NCBI RefSeq assembly: GCF_014197015.1
Contig: NZ_JACIET010000001.1
Location: 1,860,001 to 1,924,000, forward strand
DNA: 64,000 bases
Direction of reading: 5' to 3'
Source of the DNA: Niveibacterium umoris
GTDB taxonomy: Bacteria > Pseudomonadota > Gammaproteobacteria > Burkholderiales > Rhodocyclaceae
This document shows positions 44,414 to 53,866 of the stretch, piece after piece; positions within the stretch are counted from its first letter, which is position 1; each line of letters opens with the position of its first letter. The position numbers and the translations under genes are program-made. The notes beneath the pieces were generated by a model, which searched no databases, was not told the DNA's origin, and saw nothing but the letters and a program-made list of their open reading frames with translations.

Positions 44414-45619
44414 TCACACGCCGTTTGCGATGTTCTTCGCAGCAGTGTCGAGCGCGTCTTTCGGCTTCTTGCCGTTGGAATTGATCTCCTGCAACGCGGC
44501 GCCAAGGTGCTTCCAGAAGTACTGCATCTCGGGGTTGTTCGGCATCGGTTTGCCGGCAAACACGCTTTCCATTGCCTGGCGGATCTGCGGGTCGGAGTAG
44601 AAATCCCAGAAGATTTCCTTCGATGCGGGGATGCCGAGCGGGCGCTCCTTGTTGAAGGAAAGCAGCCCCTCGGCCGGCAGCAGGTGTTGCTCGAGCAGTT
44701 GCACTGCCGCCGCGTTGTTCGGCGACTTGGCAGGAATCATCGCACCCAGCACGCCGACGAAGGGGCTGGCCGGTTGACCGTTCAGCGATGGGATCGGCGC
44801 AATGCCGAACTTGATGCCAGCCTTGGTCAATCCATCCCACGCCCACGGCCCGGTAATCATCATCGCCAGCTTGCCGTTCTTCATGGCGGCTTCAACATCA
44901 CCCGTCGGCATGCCAGCGTTCAGCACGCCCGACTTCACCAGCTTCTGCAGCACTTCGGCGCCCTGCACCGCGCCGGGGTGGTTCACGCCAGTGTTCTTCG
45001 GCTCATAGTTGCCGAGCAGATCGCGGCGGAACACATAGCCACCGTTGGCGGCGAGCATCGGCCACGAGAAATAGGGGTTGTTCACTTCCCAGCCGATCGC
45101 CCCCACGCCCTTCGCTTTGAGCGTTGCATGAACGGCAGGAATATCTTCAAAGGCCTTGGGCGGCACCGGCACCAGGCTCTTGTTGTACACCAGGCTGAGC
45201 GCCTCGACCGCCACCGGATACGCCCAGATCTTGCCCTTCGAGGTTACGCCATCCCAGGCGACCTGAACGATGTTGTTCTTGAGCGTCTGGGAGACCGCCA
45301 TCGATGACAGCCAGCCCTTGGCCGCCCAGTCACCGATGCGATCGTGCGGCCACATGAAGATGTCCGGGCCACTGCTGCCCGACATCGCCGATTCGAATGC
45401 GCCAGTCGGATTCTCGGGCACCTCGACGACCACCTTGATACCGGTCTTCTGCGTGTAGGCGGCGGCGATCTTGCGCATGCCCTTGGCGGCGCGGTCGTCG
45501 CCCACCCAGATCAACAGCTTGCCCTTCTCCCACGCAAATGCCGGGGCAGCAAGCCCCAGCGCAAGGCCGATTGCACATACTCGGGCGCAACGGATGATCA
45601 GACGGCGGGTGACGTTCAT
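44414..45619 (-). CDS. malE: Maltose/maltodextrin-binding protein (copy 2)
   Basis: A 401-residue paralogue of the binding protein at 41773-42972, with a signal peptide of about 29 residues (LGLAAPAFA|WEKG) and the same motifs (WEKGKLLIWVGDD, VVVEVPENPTGAF, PWAWDGLTKAGIKFGIAPIP). Sequence similarity runs along the whole length. The start at 45619 has AAGGA 6 nt upstream; the frame opens at 45778. It has its own terminator, so it is a separate transcription unit from purT. No transporter membrane genes follow. Confidence 0.9.
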   Translation of the reverse strand: MNVTRRLIIRCARVCAIGLALGLAAPAFAWEKGKLLIWVGDDRAAKGMRKIAAAYTQKTGIKVVVEVPENPTGAFESAMSGSSGPDIFMWPHDRIGDWAAKGWLSSMAVSQTLKNNIVQVAWDGVTSKGKIWAYPVAVEALSLVYNKSLVPVPPKAFEDIPAVHATLKAKGVGAIGWEVNNPYFSWPMLAANGGYVFRRDLLGNYEPKNTGVNHPGAVQGAEVLQKLVKSGVLNAGMPTGDVEAAMKNGKLAMMITGPWAWDGLTKAGIKFGIAPIPSLNGQPASPFVGVLGAMIPAKSPNNAAAVQLLEQHLLPAEGLLSFNKERPLGIPASKEIFWDFYSDPQIRQAMESVFAGKPMPNNPEMQYFWKHLGAALQEINSNGKKPKDALDTAAKNIANGV

Positions 45620-45683
45620 GCGGAATCCTTGTAGGTTGTCCAACGGCCACCGCACCTGAGGGTATCTCGGCGCCCGGCCTGCA

Positions 45684-45718
45684 GAAAAAGACAAAGCGCT
45701 GCACGAAGGCAGCGCTTT
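45684..45718 (-). terminator. Terminator of the acetoacetyl-CoA synthetase gene
   Basis: A 10-bp stem AAAGCGCTGC / GCAGCGCTTT with a 6-nt loop, followed on the minus strand by GTCTTTTT. Confidence 0.7.
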
Positions 45719-45797
45719 GATATGGGCAAGATATTGATTCAGAAGGCAAACAGCGTCTTGATGCAGTTTGCTGCACACGCCCCGCGGGGCGCCGCCC

Positions 45798-47762
45798 TCA
45801 GTCCGTCAGTTCGGTACGTCCGCGAAACTGTTCGAGCGCTTCGGGATTCGCCAACGCCTCGATGTTCTTCACTGCTTCACCGTGCACGACATTGCGTACC
45901 GCCAGTTCCACCAGCTTGCCGCTCTTCGTGCGCGGGATGTCCGCAACCTGCAGCACCTTCGCAGGCACATGTCGCGGGCTGGCGTTGTCGCGGATAGTAC
46001 GTTTGATCCGCTCAATCAGAGACTCATCGAGGATCATGCCGTCTCGCAACTTGACGAACAACACTACACGCACGTCACCGTAACTGCCCGGCGGCCAGTT
46101 CTGGCCGATCACCAGTGATTCGACGATCTCCGGCAATCGCTCGACCTGACGATAGATTTCCGCAGTGCCGATCCGCACACCGCCGGGGTTGAGCGTCGCA
46201 TCAGATCGCCCGTAGATCACTATGCCGCCGTGCTCGGTCTCTTCGCAGAAATCGCCGTGGCACCACACGCCCGGGAAGCGTTCGAAATAGGCGGCACGGT
46301 ACTTCGCGCCGTCGGGATCGTTCCAGAAACGGATCGGCATGCTCGGAAAAGCGCGGGTGCACACCAGCTCACCCTTCTCGCCAACGACCGGTTTGCCGTT
46401 CTCGTCACACACCTCGACCGCCATGCCCAGGCCCTTGCACTGAATCTCGCCACGCCATACCGGCAGCGTCGGATTGCCCAGCACGAAGCAGGACACGATG
46501 TCGGTTCCGCCAGAGATCGACGCAAGGCAGATATCCGGCTTGATTGCGTCGTAGACGTAGTCAAAGCCTTCATCGACGAGCGGACTGCCGGTCGACATCA
46601 GCACACGCAGCGACGAGAGGTCGTGCGTATCCCTGGGCCGCAGACCGAACTTGGCCGCTGCCTCCAGGTACTTCGCCGAGGTACCAAAATGCGTGCAGCG
46701 CTCGGCCTGCGCGAAATCCCACAGCACATTGTTGCGACACGCGAACGGCGATCCGTCGTAGAGCAGCAGGGTCGCACCGGACGCCAGCCCCGAGACGAGC
46801 CAGTTCCACATCATCCAGCCCAGCGTTGTGAAGTAGAACAGGCGATCGCCAGGTCGTACGTCGGTATGCAGCTGGTGTTCCTTGAGGTGCTGGAGCAACG
46901 TACCGCCGGCCGAATGCACGATGCACTTCGGTACGCCGGTCGTACCGGAGGAGAACAGGATGTATAGCGGATGCGCGAAGGGCAGTTCCGCAAACGCAAT
47001 CTCGGTTTCCGCCACATGGGGTGCAACAAATGCAGCCCAGGACTGAGCCCGCGGCACGTCCGCCAGCCCGGCGTCGACGCCGAGGTAGGGGACCACGATC
47101 ACCGTCTGCACTGACGGCAGCTTGCCAGCGATCTCGGCCAGCTTGCCCAGCCCGTCCAGGCGTTTGCCGTTGTAGTGATAACCATCGGCGGCAACCAGGA
47201 TCTTCGGCTCGATTTGCCCGAAGCGATCGAGTACGCCCTGCACACCGAAATCCGGCGACGCAGACGACCAAACCGCCCCGATACTGGCCGCGGCAAGCAT
47301 CGCGACCACCGCCTCCGGCATGTTGGGCAGATAGCCCGCCACCCGATCGCCCGCCACCACACCGGCACCTCGCAAGGCCGCCGCAAACTGCGCGACCGCC
47401 TGGTACAACTCGGCGCGCGACAGTCGGCGCCGCACGACGTCCTCCCCCCAGAACACGATCGCATCCGAGTCATCGCGTCGGCGGAGCAGGTTACGGGCGA
47501 AGTTGAGCCGGGCGTCGGGAAACCAGGTGACTCCAGGCATGCCAGATCCAGTCGCAGCTAAGTCACCGGGCCTGCCCATGACGTCCGCAAACTGCCAGAT
47601 TGCTGACCAGAAGGCTTCCGGGGAAGTGATCGACCAGCGATGTAGCGATGTGTAGTTGCCCTCCGCGACGCCAAACTGCATGCGCACAAACCGCGCGAAC
47701 TCGGTCAGGTTCGCGCTCTCGATACATCCGTCCTCCGGACGCCACAATGGGTTCAAGTCCAT
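45798..47762 (-). CDS. Acetoacetate--CoA ligase
   Basis: A 654-residue ANL-superfamily enzyme that activates acetoacetate to acetoacetyl-CoA with ATP. Motifs: [10 protein letters not shown] near residue 85, the P-loop [32 protein letters not shown] (strongly characteristic of acetoacetyl-CoA synthetase), [23 protein letters not shown], and the lysine motif [11 protein letters not shown]. It salvages ketone bodies from polyhydroxybutyrate or butyrate metabolism. ATG 47762 with AAGGTGA 8 nt upstream is preferred over GTG 47774, which overlaps that SD. Confidence 0.92.
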   Translation of the reverse strand: MDLNPLWRPEDGCIESANLTEFARFVRMQFGVAEGNYTSLHRWSITSPEAFWSAIWQFADVMGRPGDLAATGSGMPGVTWFPDARLNFARNLLRRRDDSDAIVFWGEDVVRRRLSRAELYQAVAQFAAALRGAGVVAGDRVAGYLPNMPEAVVAMLAAASIGAVWSSASPDFGVQGVLDRFGQIEPKILVAADGYHYNGKRLDGLGKLAEIAGKLPSVQTVIVVPYLGVDAGLADVPRAQSWAAFVAPHVAETEIAFAELPFAHPLYILFSSGTTGVPKCIVHSAGGTLLQHLKEHQLHTDVRPGDRLFYFTTLGWMMWNWLVSGLASGATLLLYDGSPFACRNNVLWDFAQAERCTHFGTSAKYLEAAAKFGLRPRDTHDLSSLRVLMSTGSPLVDEGFDYVYDAIKPDICLASISGGTDIVSCFVLGNPTLPVWRGEIQCKGLGMAVEVCDENGKPVVGEKGELVCTRAFPSMPIRFWNDPDGAKYRAAYFERFPGVWCHGDFCEETEHGGIVIYGRSDATLNPGGVRIGTAEIYRQVERLPEIVESLVIGQNWPPGSYGDVRVVLFVKLRDGMILDESLIERIKRTIRDNASPRHVPAKVLQVADIPRTKSGKLVELAVRNVVHGEAVKNIEALANPEALEQFRGRTELTD

Positions 47763-47874
47763 TCCAGTGATCACCTTGCTAACTGGTTTTTGCAGTCTGT
47801 TGCCACATCGTGCCCAAGAAGGACTTTACGCGCGACTCACCGAACGACAATCACCGACTCCAGGGGCAACAAAC

Positions 47875-47903
47875 AAAAAAAACCGCCACCCGAAGGTGGC
47901 GGT
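47875..47903 (-). terminator. Terminator of the lipoprotein pullulanase gene
   Basis: A 9-bp stem ACCGCCACC / GGTGGCGGT with a CGAA/TTCG tetraloop, followed on the minus strand by eight Ts, 26 nt after the stop. Confidence 0.95.
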
Positions 47904-47928
47904 CTCGAACAGCGCGGTTGACGTCTGC

Positions 47929-50900
47929 TTACGGCTTGGTAGCCGTAACCGTGCAGGCAACAACCCAAGCTTGCTGACCTTTCGTCGCGATGTCTGCTGC
48001 AAATGTAATCGCCTGATCAGTGCCACACGCCTTGGTGCCAGCACCATCAATGACGAGAAAGTCCATCTTGCCCTTCGTCGCATCGACAGGGATATCGACG
48101 TAACCGCCAAAGCTATCCGTGTTCACAAACTTCATGCGGCCACCCGGCCAAGCGGTATCAACGGTAACCGGGCCGCTCCAGGAGTAGACACCCCAATCAG
48201 CGTAGGTTGCACCCGTTTGCTGGAAATGCACGCGAAGTGAGCCCGCAGCAATCGGGGGGCCATCGGTCACAGAACAACCGACAACCCAAGCCTCCTGCCC
48301 CTTGGTCGCAACGTCGGCGGCAAAGGTGATTGCCTGATCGGTACCGCAGGCTTTCGTGCCGGTGCCGTCGATTACAAGGAAGTCCATCTTGCCCTTGGAT
48401 GCATCGACCGGAATGTCGACGTAACCCCCGAAGCTATCGGTGTTGACGAACTTCTTGCGGCCACCCGGCCACGCTGTATCAACAGTGACCGGACCACTCC
48501 ACGAATACACCCCCCAGTCAGCATAGGTTGCCCCGGTCTGCTGGAAGTGCACTCGAACGGAACCTGCCGCCACCGGCACCGGGCCAACGGGTTTCGGTGC
48601 GCTAGCGCTCACGAACACAACTGCAGTACGGGCCGGGATCGAGAACTTCCCGCTCGCGTTGTCGTAGGTGGCGGTCGCAGCACGCTTGTCTGCCGCGCTT
48701 GCAGCCTTGTGGACCGGATGCAGCTCATAAGACGCGCCAGATTCCGCCGCGATCGTGATGTCGTGAGCAACCTTGTCGACGTTGATGAAGTACATCACCT
48801 GCTTGAAGTTGGCGTTCTCGGTGCAAACCGAGCCATCGAGGTGACCCACGAGGACGGTCGGCTCCTGAGCGGCGCCAGTGTTGTAGAACTTCAAGCACTT
48901 CTTGACGTCGTCAGCTGTGCGCAGGCGGAAGAGCTGCGAGCTCTTACGGATCGCCAGCAAGTCCTTGAACATGTCGCGCGACGCGGTGATCTGCGTCGTC
49001 GTCGGCGTGTAGTTGGCCAGAGTGGCGGCAGCCAGGAAAGCCTTCGCCAGGTTCTGATCGCCACTCACCGGCAGGCCGACACCGAAATTGTTCGTGGAGT
49101 AATCCCAGAACAAGCGGTTGAACCAGTCACCGGAGTTGTAGCTGTTGTTGTCCATCGACTTCGAACGGAGGATGTCCGAACCCGCATGGAAGTACGCAAT
49201 ACCCTGGCTGAAACTGTTGATGGCTGCGGCCAGCGTCTGAACGCGCACACGGTCATCCAGACTGGTGCCCTTCGGCAGCTTGGCGACCGTGGCGTCCCAG
49301 AACGTGCGGTTGTCGTGGTTCTCGTAGTAGTTGACCACTTCTTGCGGGTCGGTCACATAGCCCGCCGGGTCATTGCCGTACTTGATGTCAGCGCCGGTCT
49401 TGGTCGAACCGTCACGGGCTTCAAACGAGAACGAGCGCAGCGAACCCGACAAACCAACGCGGATCACGTCAGCATGATCCATCAGCGACTCTTTCTGGCT
49501 CGCAGTCTGCGCACCGGTGTAGTCGCTGTTGTCGTACCACAAACCGGTCACATAACCTTGAGCACGGAACGAGTCGCCGTCATCACAGCAACCACCACCA
49601 CGGATACGGTCACGAGCGCGATCGCTAAAGGTTGCAATGCCGGAGCCATTCAGCGAAAGCTGCGACGCTTGCTCGAATCGCGCACCGCTGGCGACTTCGC
49701 CAAAGTTCCAACCCTCACCGATCAGGAACACGTCACGGCCCGCCGCCGCATTCACGGTAGTCTTGAGCTGCTCCATCGTCGCGCGCGGCTGATGACCCAT
49801 CAGGTCAAAGCGGAACGAGTCGATCTTGTATTGGGTCGCCCAAGTCTTGACCGAGTCAATCATGAGCTTGCCCATCATCAGGTTTTCGGTCGCCGTGTTC
49901 GAACAGCAGGTCGAATTCTCGACACCACCGGTCGCATTCAAGCGCTGGTAATACCCGGGAACGATGCGATCGAGAACAGCCTTCCCGTCGCGACCGGCAG
50001 CGCTAGTGTGGTTGTACACCACATCCATACCCACACGGAGGCCCGCGGCATGCAACGCAGCAACCATCTGACGGAATTCGACGATACGTTTGGCTCCGTC
50101 ATTCGCATCCGACGAATAGCTGCCTTCGGCCGACGTGTAATGGAACGGATCGTAACCCCAGTTGAAGCAGTCTTTGTCCTTGACGGCATTGATCGCATCG
50201 CGCGCCGCCGTGGAATCGGCGGTCGAGCTACCGATATTGGGCGCCACACAACCGACTTCGGGGATGGTTGCAAGATCAAAAACCGGCAACAGATGCACGT
50301 CCGTCAGACCCGCCTGCTGAAGCGCCTTCAGGTGCTTCATGCCATTGGAGTCTTCCGTGAATGCCAGGTACTTACCGCGGTTCGCAGCGGAGACCGAGCT
50401 GTCGTTCGCCGAGAAGTCACGAACCGACAGTTCATAGATCGACATGTCTTCCTGCGCCGTCAAAGCAGGGGCGCTCGCGCTATCCCAGCCGGTCGGCTTC
50501 AGGTTTGCTGCCGAGAGGTCGGCAATGTAGCTGCGCTTTGAATCAGCATTAAGGCTGATCGAATACGGGTCCGTTACGCGATTGCGAATGACACCAGCGC
50601 CACGCACAAAGACATCAGCAACATAGACGTAGTACTTGCCGCTCAAGTCACCCGACTTGGTCAGGCTCCAGATGCCGGTGCTTGCATCGAAAGTCATCGC
50701 TTCGAGCGATGCGCCCTTGCTGGTTGCCGTGTCGTACAGGCCAAGCTTTACTTGCTGTGCCGTCGGCGCCCACACCTTGAAGGTCGTGTTGCCACCGGCA
50801 ATTGTCACGCCGAGATCCTTGGCGTCTTTGGCTGCGGCGTACAGGTCATCCAGCGCGCCTGCAATTTGCGCGGTCGTAGCGTTCTGCACCTTGCCGGATG

Positions 50901-52152
50901 CGTCTTCCTGAACAACCACCAATTGATTGGTCAGCAACCCGGGAAGCTTGTCTGCATCGGAAGTCTTTACCGACAGGACCACGCCCGCCGCAACATACTT
51001 GAAGCGCGTCGCCACATCGGCCGGGACGGTGCCACCAACGTCAAGCGTCAGGGCGCCATCAGCACCTTTGACCGCAGCATCTTTCGCAGCAACGATCTGG
51101 CCGTTCTTCGAGTAGTAAAGCTTGAACACGCCCGTACCGTCGACTCGCGGCCACTTGATCAGGGACTTGGTGAGCCAGTACGCCTTGGCATCTTTCGTCG
51201 AAGCGGAACGAGTATCAGGAACCGTGGTATAGACCGTCGCGTCGTCCTGCACCAGCCAGATCTCTGCGACCTTGGCCTTCGGTGTGAGGTTCGCGTAATT
51301 CACAACGATATTGTCGTTGCGACCGTCCTTGTTGTCGGCGCCACCATTAGGATTGGCAGCAGTTCCGTGAATGATGAATTCAAGTGACTTCTTGGTGTTG
51401 TCGGTCGTCGGGTTGATCACCGGAATGTCAAAGACAACCTCGGCTGGCGATACGACGGCATAGCCCGGCATCTTGTCGAGCGTAATGGCAGTACCCCAAG
51501 TTGGCGCCGCATAGCCCGCCGGCATCTTGGTCACATCCATCCCGTTCGAATCCCAGAGATGCAGGCCCCAAACGTCAAATTTCGAATCAAAGCGCTTGTA
51601 GTGGACGCGAATGGTGCTGACATCAACCGGACCGGCGGTGTCAGGGTTCTTCGTGTAGGTCACGCCATCGCCTTCGATGCGCCAGATTTCATTGGCGCCC
51701 GCCTGCAGGGAGTACTTCTGGTCGGCGCCGCCGTGATCCTTTGTGTCGCCGTTATGAAATAGATAGCCCACGTCGCCTGACGACGACGCCAACGTCGGCG
51801 TGTAGATCGCGCCGAACGCGTCGGTACCAGTAGCGTTATACCCCTTGTTCCAGCCCGGATCGGCAGCCGCGCCCCAAGTGTGCAACTGCCACCCGGTATA
51901 GACGCCATCCTTGCGCTTGTAGTGCACGGTCAGCGTGGTTGTGCTGGCCGGCATGGCCACCGACGCGGCCTCAGCCGGCACCGCCGAAAGCACCTTTTCG
52001 AAGTTTGTCGAATCGAGGAACGAGAGTTCCGTCTCTGGCGCGGGGGGGGTGTCGTCCCCACCACCGCCGCATGCGGCCAAAAGAGCCAAGCAAGAAAGAG
52101 CTACCAGTGAGCGCGCACGCTTCCAGATCGCCCCAGCGCTTTGCCTTGTCAT
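47929..52152 (-). CDS. pulA: Lipoprotein pullulanase (PulA type) with CBM41-like modules
   Basis: A 1407-residue surface debranching enzyme. Signal peptide with lipobox LLAAC (Cys28) and a GGGGDD linker; two CBM41-like PUD modules about 71-170 and 178-310 (TLTVHYKRKDGVYTGWQLHTW, IRVHYKRFDSKFDVWGLHLW); pullulanase N2-like domain about 315-450; CBM48 about 450-545; GH13 about 565-1020, with NWGYDP 664-669, nucleophile Asp783 (SFRFDLMG) and acid/base Glu813 (LIGEGWNFG); a beta C-domain; then two tandem CBM41-like repeats about 1190-1407. It hydrolyses alpha-1,6 bonds of pullulan and limit dextrins. The architecture is that of Klebsiella PulA, the lipoprotein substrate of the PulC-O T2SS, and a gsp operon starts 1.7 kb away. 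The extra C-terminal pair is unusual. Strong SD GGAGGTGA. Confidence 0.94.
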   Translation of the reverse strand: MTRQSAGAIWKRARSLVALSCLALLAACGGGGDDTPPAPETELSFLDSTNFEKVLSAVPAEAASVAMPASTTTLTVHYKRKDGVYTGWQLHTWGAAADPGWNKGYNATGTDAFGAIYTPTLASSSGDVGYLFHNGDTKDHGGADQKYSLQAGANEIWRIEGDGVTYTKNPDTAGPVDVSTIRVHYKRFDSKFDVWGLHLWDSNGMDVTKMPAGYAAPTWGTAITLDKMPGYAVVSPAEVVFDIPVINPTTDNTKKSLEFIIHGTAANPNGGADNKDGRNDNIVVNYANLTPKAKVAEIWLVQDDATVYTTVPDTRSASTKDAKAYWLTKSLIKWPRVDGTGVFKLYYSKNGQIVAAKDAAVKGADGALTLDVGGTVPADVATRFKYVAAGVVLSVKTSDADKLPGLLTNQLVVVQEDASGKVQNATTAQIAGALDDLYAAAKDAKDLGVTIAGGNTTFKVWAPTAQQVKLGLYDTATSKGASLEAMTFDASTGIWSLTKSGDLSGKYYVYVADVFVRGAGVIRNRVTDPYSISLNADSKRSYIADLSAANLKPTGWDSASAPALTAQEDMSIYELSVRDFSANDSSVSAANRGKYLAFTEDSNGMKHLKALQQAGLTDVHLLPVFDLATIPEVGCVAPNIGSSTADSTAARDAINAVKDKDCFNWGYDPFHYTSAEGSYSSDANDGAKRIVEFRQMVAALHAAGLRVGMDVVYNHTSAAGRDGKAVLDRIVPGYYQRLNATGGVENSTCCSNTATENLMMGKLMIDSVKTWATQYKIDSFRFDLMGHQPRATMEQLKTTVNAAAGRDVFLIGEGWNFGEVASGARFEQASQLSLNGSGIATFSDRARDRIRGGGCCDDGDSFRAQGYVTGLWYDNSDYTGAQTASQKESLMDHADVIRVGLSGSLRSFSFEARDGSTKTGADIKYGNDPAGYVTDPQEVVNYYENHDNRTFWDATVAKLPKGTSLDDRVRVQTLAAAINSFSQGIAYFHAGSDILRSKSMDNNSYNSGDWFNRLFWDYSTNNFGVGLPVSGDQNLAKAFLAAATLANYTPTTTQITASRDMFKDLLAIRKSSQLFRLRTADDVKKCLKFYNTGAAQEPTVLVGHLDGSVCTENANFKQVMYFINVDKVAHDITIAAESGASYELHPVHKAASAADKRAATATYDNASGKFSIPARTAVVFVSASAPKPVGPVPVAAGSVRVHFQQTGATYADWGVYSWSGPVTVDTAWPGGRKKFVNTDSFGGYVDIPVDASKGKMDFLVIDGTGTKACGTDQAITFAADVATKGQEAWVVGCSVTDGPPIAAGSLRVHFQQTGATYADWGVYSWSGPVTVDTAWPGGRMKFVNTDSFGGYVDIPVDATKGKMDFLVIDGAGTKACGTDQAITFAADIATKGQQAWVVACTVTATKP
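47930..48571 (-). repeat. Tandem 321-bp repeat encoding two CBM41-like modules
   Basis: Two in-frame copies (about 48251-48571 and 47930-48250) with a 321-bp period. The encoded 107-residue units are nearly identical (VHFQQTGATYADWGVYSWSG in both), while the DNA differs at many third codon positions. Confidence 0.85.
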
Positions 52153-52195
52153 TTGTCACCTCCAAGGAAAGTGTGGTTATGCCATCGCCCCGTGT

Positions 52196-52210
52196 TGTAG
52201 TTTTGTTACG
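52196..52210 (+). promoter_or_regulatory. TGTAGTTT-N3-TACG element, copy 1
   Basis: TGTAGTTTTGTTACG lies within the predicted pulA leader (about +30 to +45 from the predicted start). It matches the copy at 52296-52310 at 12/15 positions and the amylase leader element at 9914-9928 at 12/15. A downstream position fits a repressor site (inference). Confidence 0.4.
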
Positions 52211-52246
52211 TATATGTGCGCGAAGCCGGGGGGCGATCGAGCCGCA

Positions 52247-52275
52247 AATGTGCTCGTCCGGGGCACATATGTCAA
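52247..52275 (-). promoter_or_regulatory. Sigma-70 promoter of the lipoprotein pullulanase gene
   Basis: On the minus strand: perfect -35 TTGACA (52275-52270), a 17-bp spacer and a weak -10 CACATT (52252-52247). Transcription would begin near 52240, giving a leader of about 88 nt. The weak -10 suggests a need for activation. Confidence 0.5.
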
Positions 52276-52295
52276 GAATTCTTATGGCCTCATAA

Positions 52296-52316
52296 TGTAG
52301 TTTGACTACGGTCAAA
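52296..52316 (+). promoter_or_regulatory. TGTAGTTT element copy 2 overlapping a perfect palindrome
   Basis: TGTAGTTTGACTACG (52296-52310) overlaps TTTGACTACGGTCAAA (52301-52316), which has perfect 6-bp arms around a 4-bp centre. It lies about 20 bp upstream of the pulA -35 and 67 bp before the AraC-family start, a position suited to control of both divergent genes. Confidence 0.45.
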
Positions 52317-52383
52317 TATCGTTTGGCTCATATTTCTCGCCAGCGGATATCGGCAAAAACCACCTGTGCGGTAAAGTTTCGAC

Positions 52384-53271
52384 ATGGAACGACTCCCAGC
52401 AAGCATCGTCCGCATCCAAGCGACGATCGACTACATCGACGACCACCTGGACGATGCGCTCGACATCCAGGAACTCGCGGCTCAGACAGAAATGTCGTTC
52501 TGGCACTTTCTGCGAGTTTTCCGGGCGACCGTTGGCGAAACCGTCAAGGACTACATCCGCCGTCGTCGCTTGACCCGCGCGGCTTACGAACTGCTTGAAA
52601 CGCAGCAGAACATCATCGATATCGCCCTCGGCGCCGGTTTCGAGACGCATGAAGCGTTTACCCGCGCTTTCCGTTCGCAGTTCGGCGCGAGCCCCCGTGA
52701 GTTCAGGGCTGCGGGAAAACAACCCCAGTTGCCCCGCGGCATCCCGCACATAACAACGGAGTACTTGGCGCACATGCACTCCGGGCTTACGACGACACCG
52801 GAGTTCGTTGACAGCCCGGCACGCCGTCTGGTCGGGGTCAAGACGGAGTTTTCCGTTGCCCCCGAAGCCTTTGACTTGATAGAACTAGGCACCGAGGCGT
52901 GGAGAACCTTCGAGCCCCTGATCACGCGCATTCCTGTAAGGGCGAATTCGCTGGCGGGGCTGTGCAGTGACATCGTCGCTGCGGACGAGCGCAGCATCCA
53001 AGGCTACGTAATGGCCTGCGTCGAGGTGACCGAGTTTTCCGGCCTGCCGGAGGGTGTAGTCGCGCTGATGCGCCCGCCATGCAGGGAAGCACGCTTCCGT
53101 CACCGTGGCGCGGGGCAGACGTGGGAATACACGCTCCAGTACATCTTTGGCGCATGGCTGCCGGACAGCCACTTTGCCGTCGACGATCAGCCAGCGTACT
53201 TCACCTTCGACGCGACACACTCGCCGTTTTCCGAAGCGCCCGAAATCGACTACTGGCTCGCCTTGCGCTAA
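52384..53271 (+). CDS. AraC-family regulator with GyrI-like effector domain
   Basis: A 295-residue Rob-like regulator. The N-terminal AraC DNA-binding domain (about 8-110) has two helix-turn-helix units (IQELAAQTEMSFWHFLRVFRA, IIDIALGAGFETHEAFTRAFR with FGASPREFR). The C-terminal half (about 130-295) is a GyrI/SOUL-like ligand-binding domain (RRLVGVKTEFS...). Such proteins bind small effectors and activate nearby genes. It is divergent from pulA and precedes the gsp operon, so it is a candidate regulator of pullulanase, secretion, or itself. Confidence 0.87.
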   Translation: MERLPASIVRIQATIDYIDDHLDDALDIQELAAQTEMSFWHFLRVFRATVGETVKDYIRRRRLTRAAYELLETQQNIIDIALGAGFETHEAFTRAFRSQFGASPREFRAAGKQPQLPRGIPHITTEYLAHMHSGLTTTPEFVDSPARRLVGVKTEFSVAPEAFDLIELGTEAWRTFEPLITRIPVRANSLAGLCSDIVAADERSIQGYVMACVEVTEFSGLPEGVVALMRPPCREARFRHRGAGQTWEYTLQYIFGAWLPDSHFAVDDQPAYFTFDATHSPFSEAPEIDYWLALR

Positions 53272-53715
53272 CAATAGCCACGACAGCGTCCGTCGATACG
53301 AGTCCCCCAAGATGGGCACGATGGGCTGACCGCAATTTCTGCACGGGTCGGTTTCTGAAACATATCCAGGACGGTCTGATCGCAACTGCGCGACAGGCGC
53401 ACCATTGTTGGCGTTACGGCCGGACTGATGCTGCAGCGCAAGAACAAATAACAGCAATCGCGATCAAGACTTGCTGCGCCGACACGCCGAACATCTGCCC
53501 CGAACGCGCAACTTGATGCACGGTCACGAAGGATCCAACAGATGTTTCGAGCTTGCTCCCCCGGGCGACCGAAACATGCGACGACAAACAGGCGTCCCCC
53601 CGCCGCTGACGTTGCAAGCCTCTGTCTCCTCCCCTTCGGATCCGGGTGCACCGACATCAAGGCTGTTGCGGCGTATCGGTAACGGTACGCAACCTTTTCA
53701 TTACGCGCAGCCGTT
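53272..53715. other. Intergenic stretch between regulator and gsp operon
   Basis: About 450 nt without a convincing gene. ORFs on both strands (such as 53268-53795 minus and 53471-53758 plus) have no RBS and low-complexity Arg/Ser/Pro-rich products. The stretch ends in an intrinsic terminator on the plus strand, so an unannotated short transcript or a long 3' UTR of the AraC gene is possible. Confidence 0.35.
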
Positions 53716-53716
53716 G

Positions 53717-53754
53717 GACCGGACGACCCTTGGGTCGATCCGGTCAATTTTTTT
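53717..53754 (+). terminator. Intrinsic terminator before the gsp operon
   Basis: The stem GACCGGACGACCC / GGGTCGATCCGGTC (one bulge) with a TT turn is followed by AATTTTTTT. It is oriented on the plus strand, 446 nt after the AraC stop. Confidence 0.85.
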
Positions 53755-53866
53755 GTAGCAAGCGGTAAGCGAATGACTACGGAACACGATGTCACTTCAA
53801 ACTAGGCCCTCGCTCGCGTAGGATTCGACAGTTTTCGTGCCAGAGCAGACATAGGGACCCAGTCAA

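Noticed and set aside
53268-53795. A 175-codon minus-strand frame and a 95-codon plus-strand frame before gspC
   Set aside because: No RBS, no recognised motif, Arg/Ser/Cys-rich composition; the stretch is better treated as noncoding.
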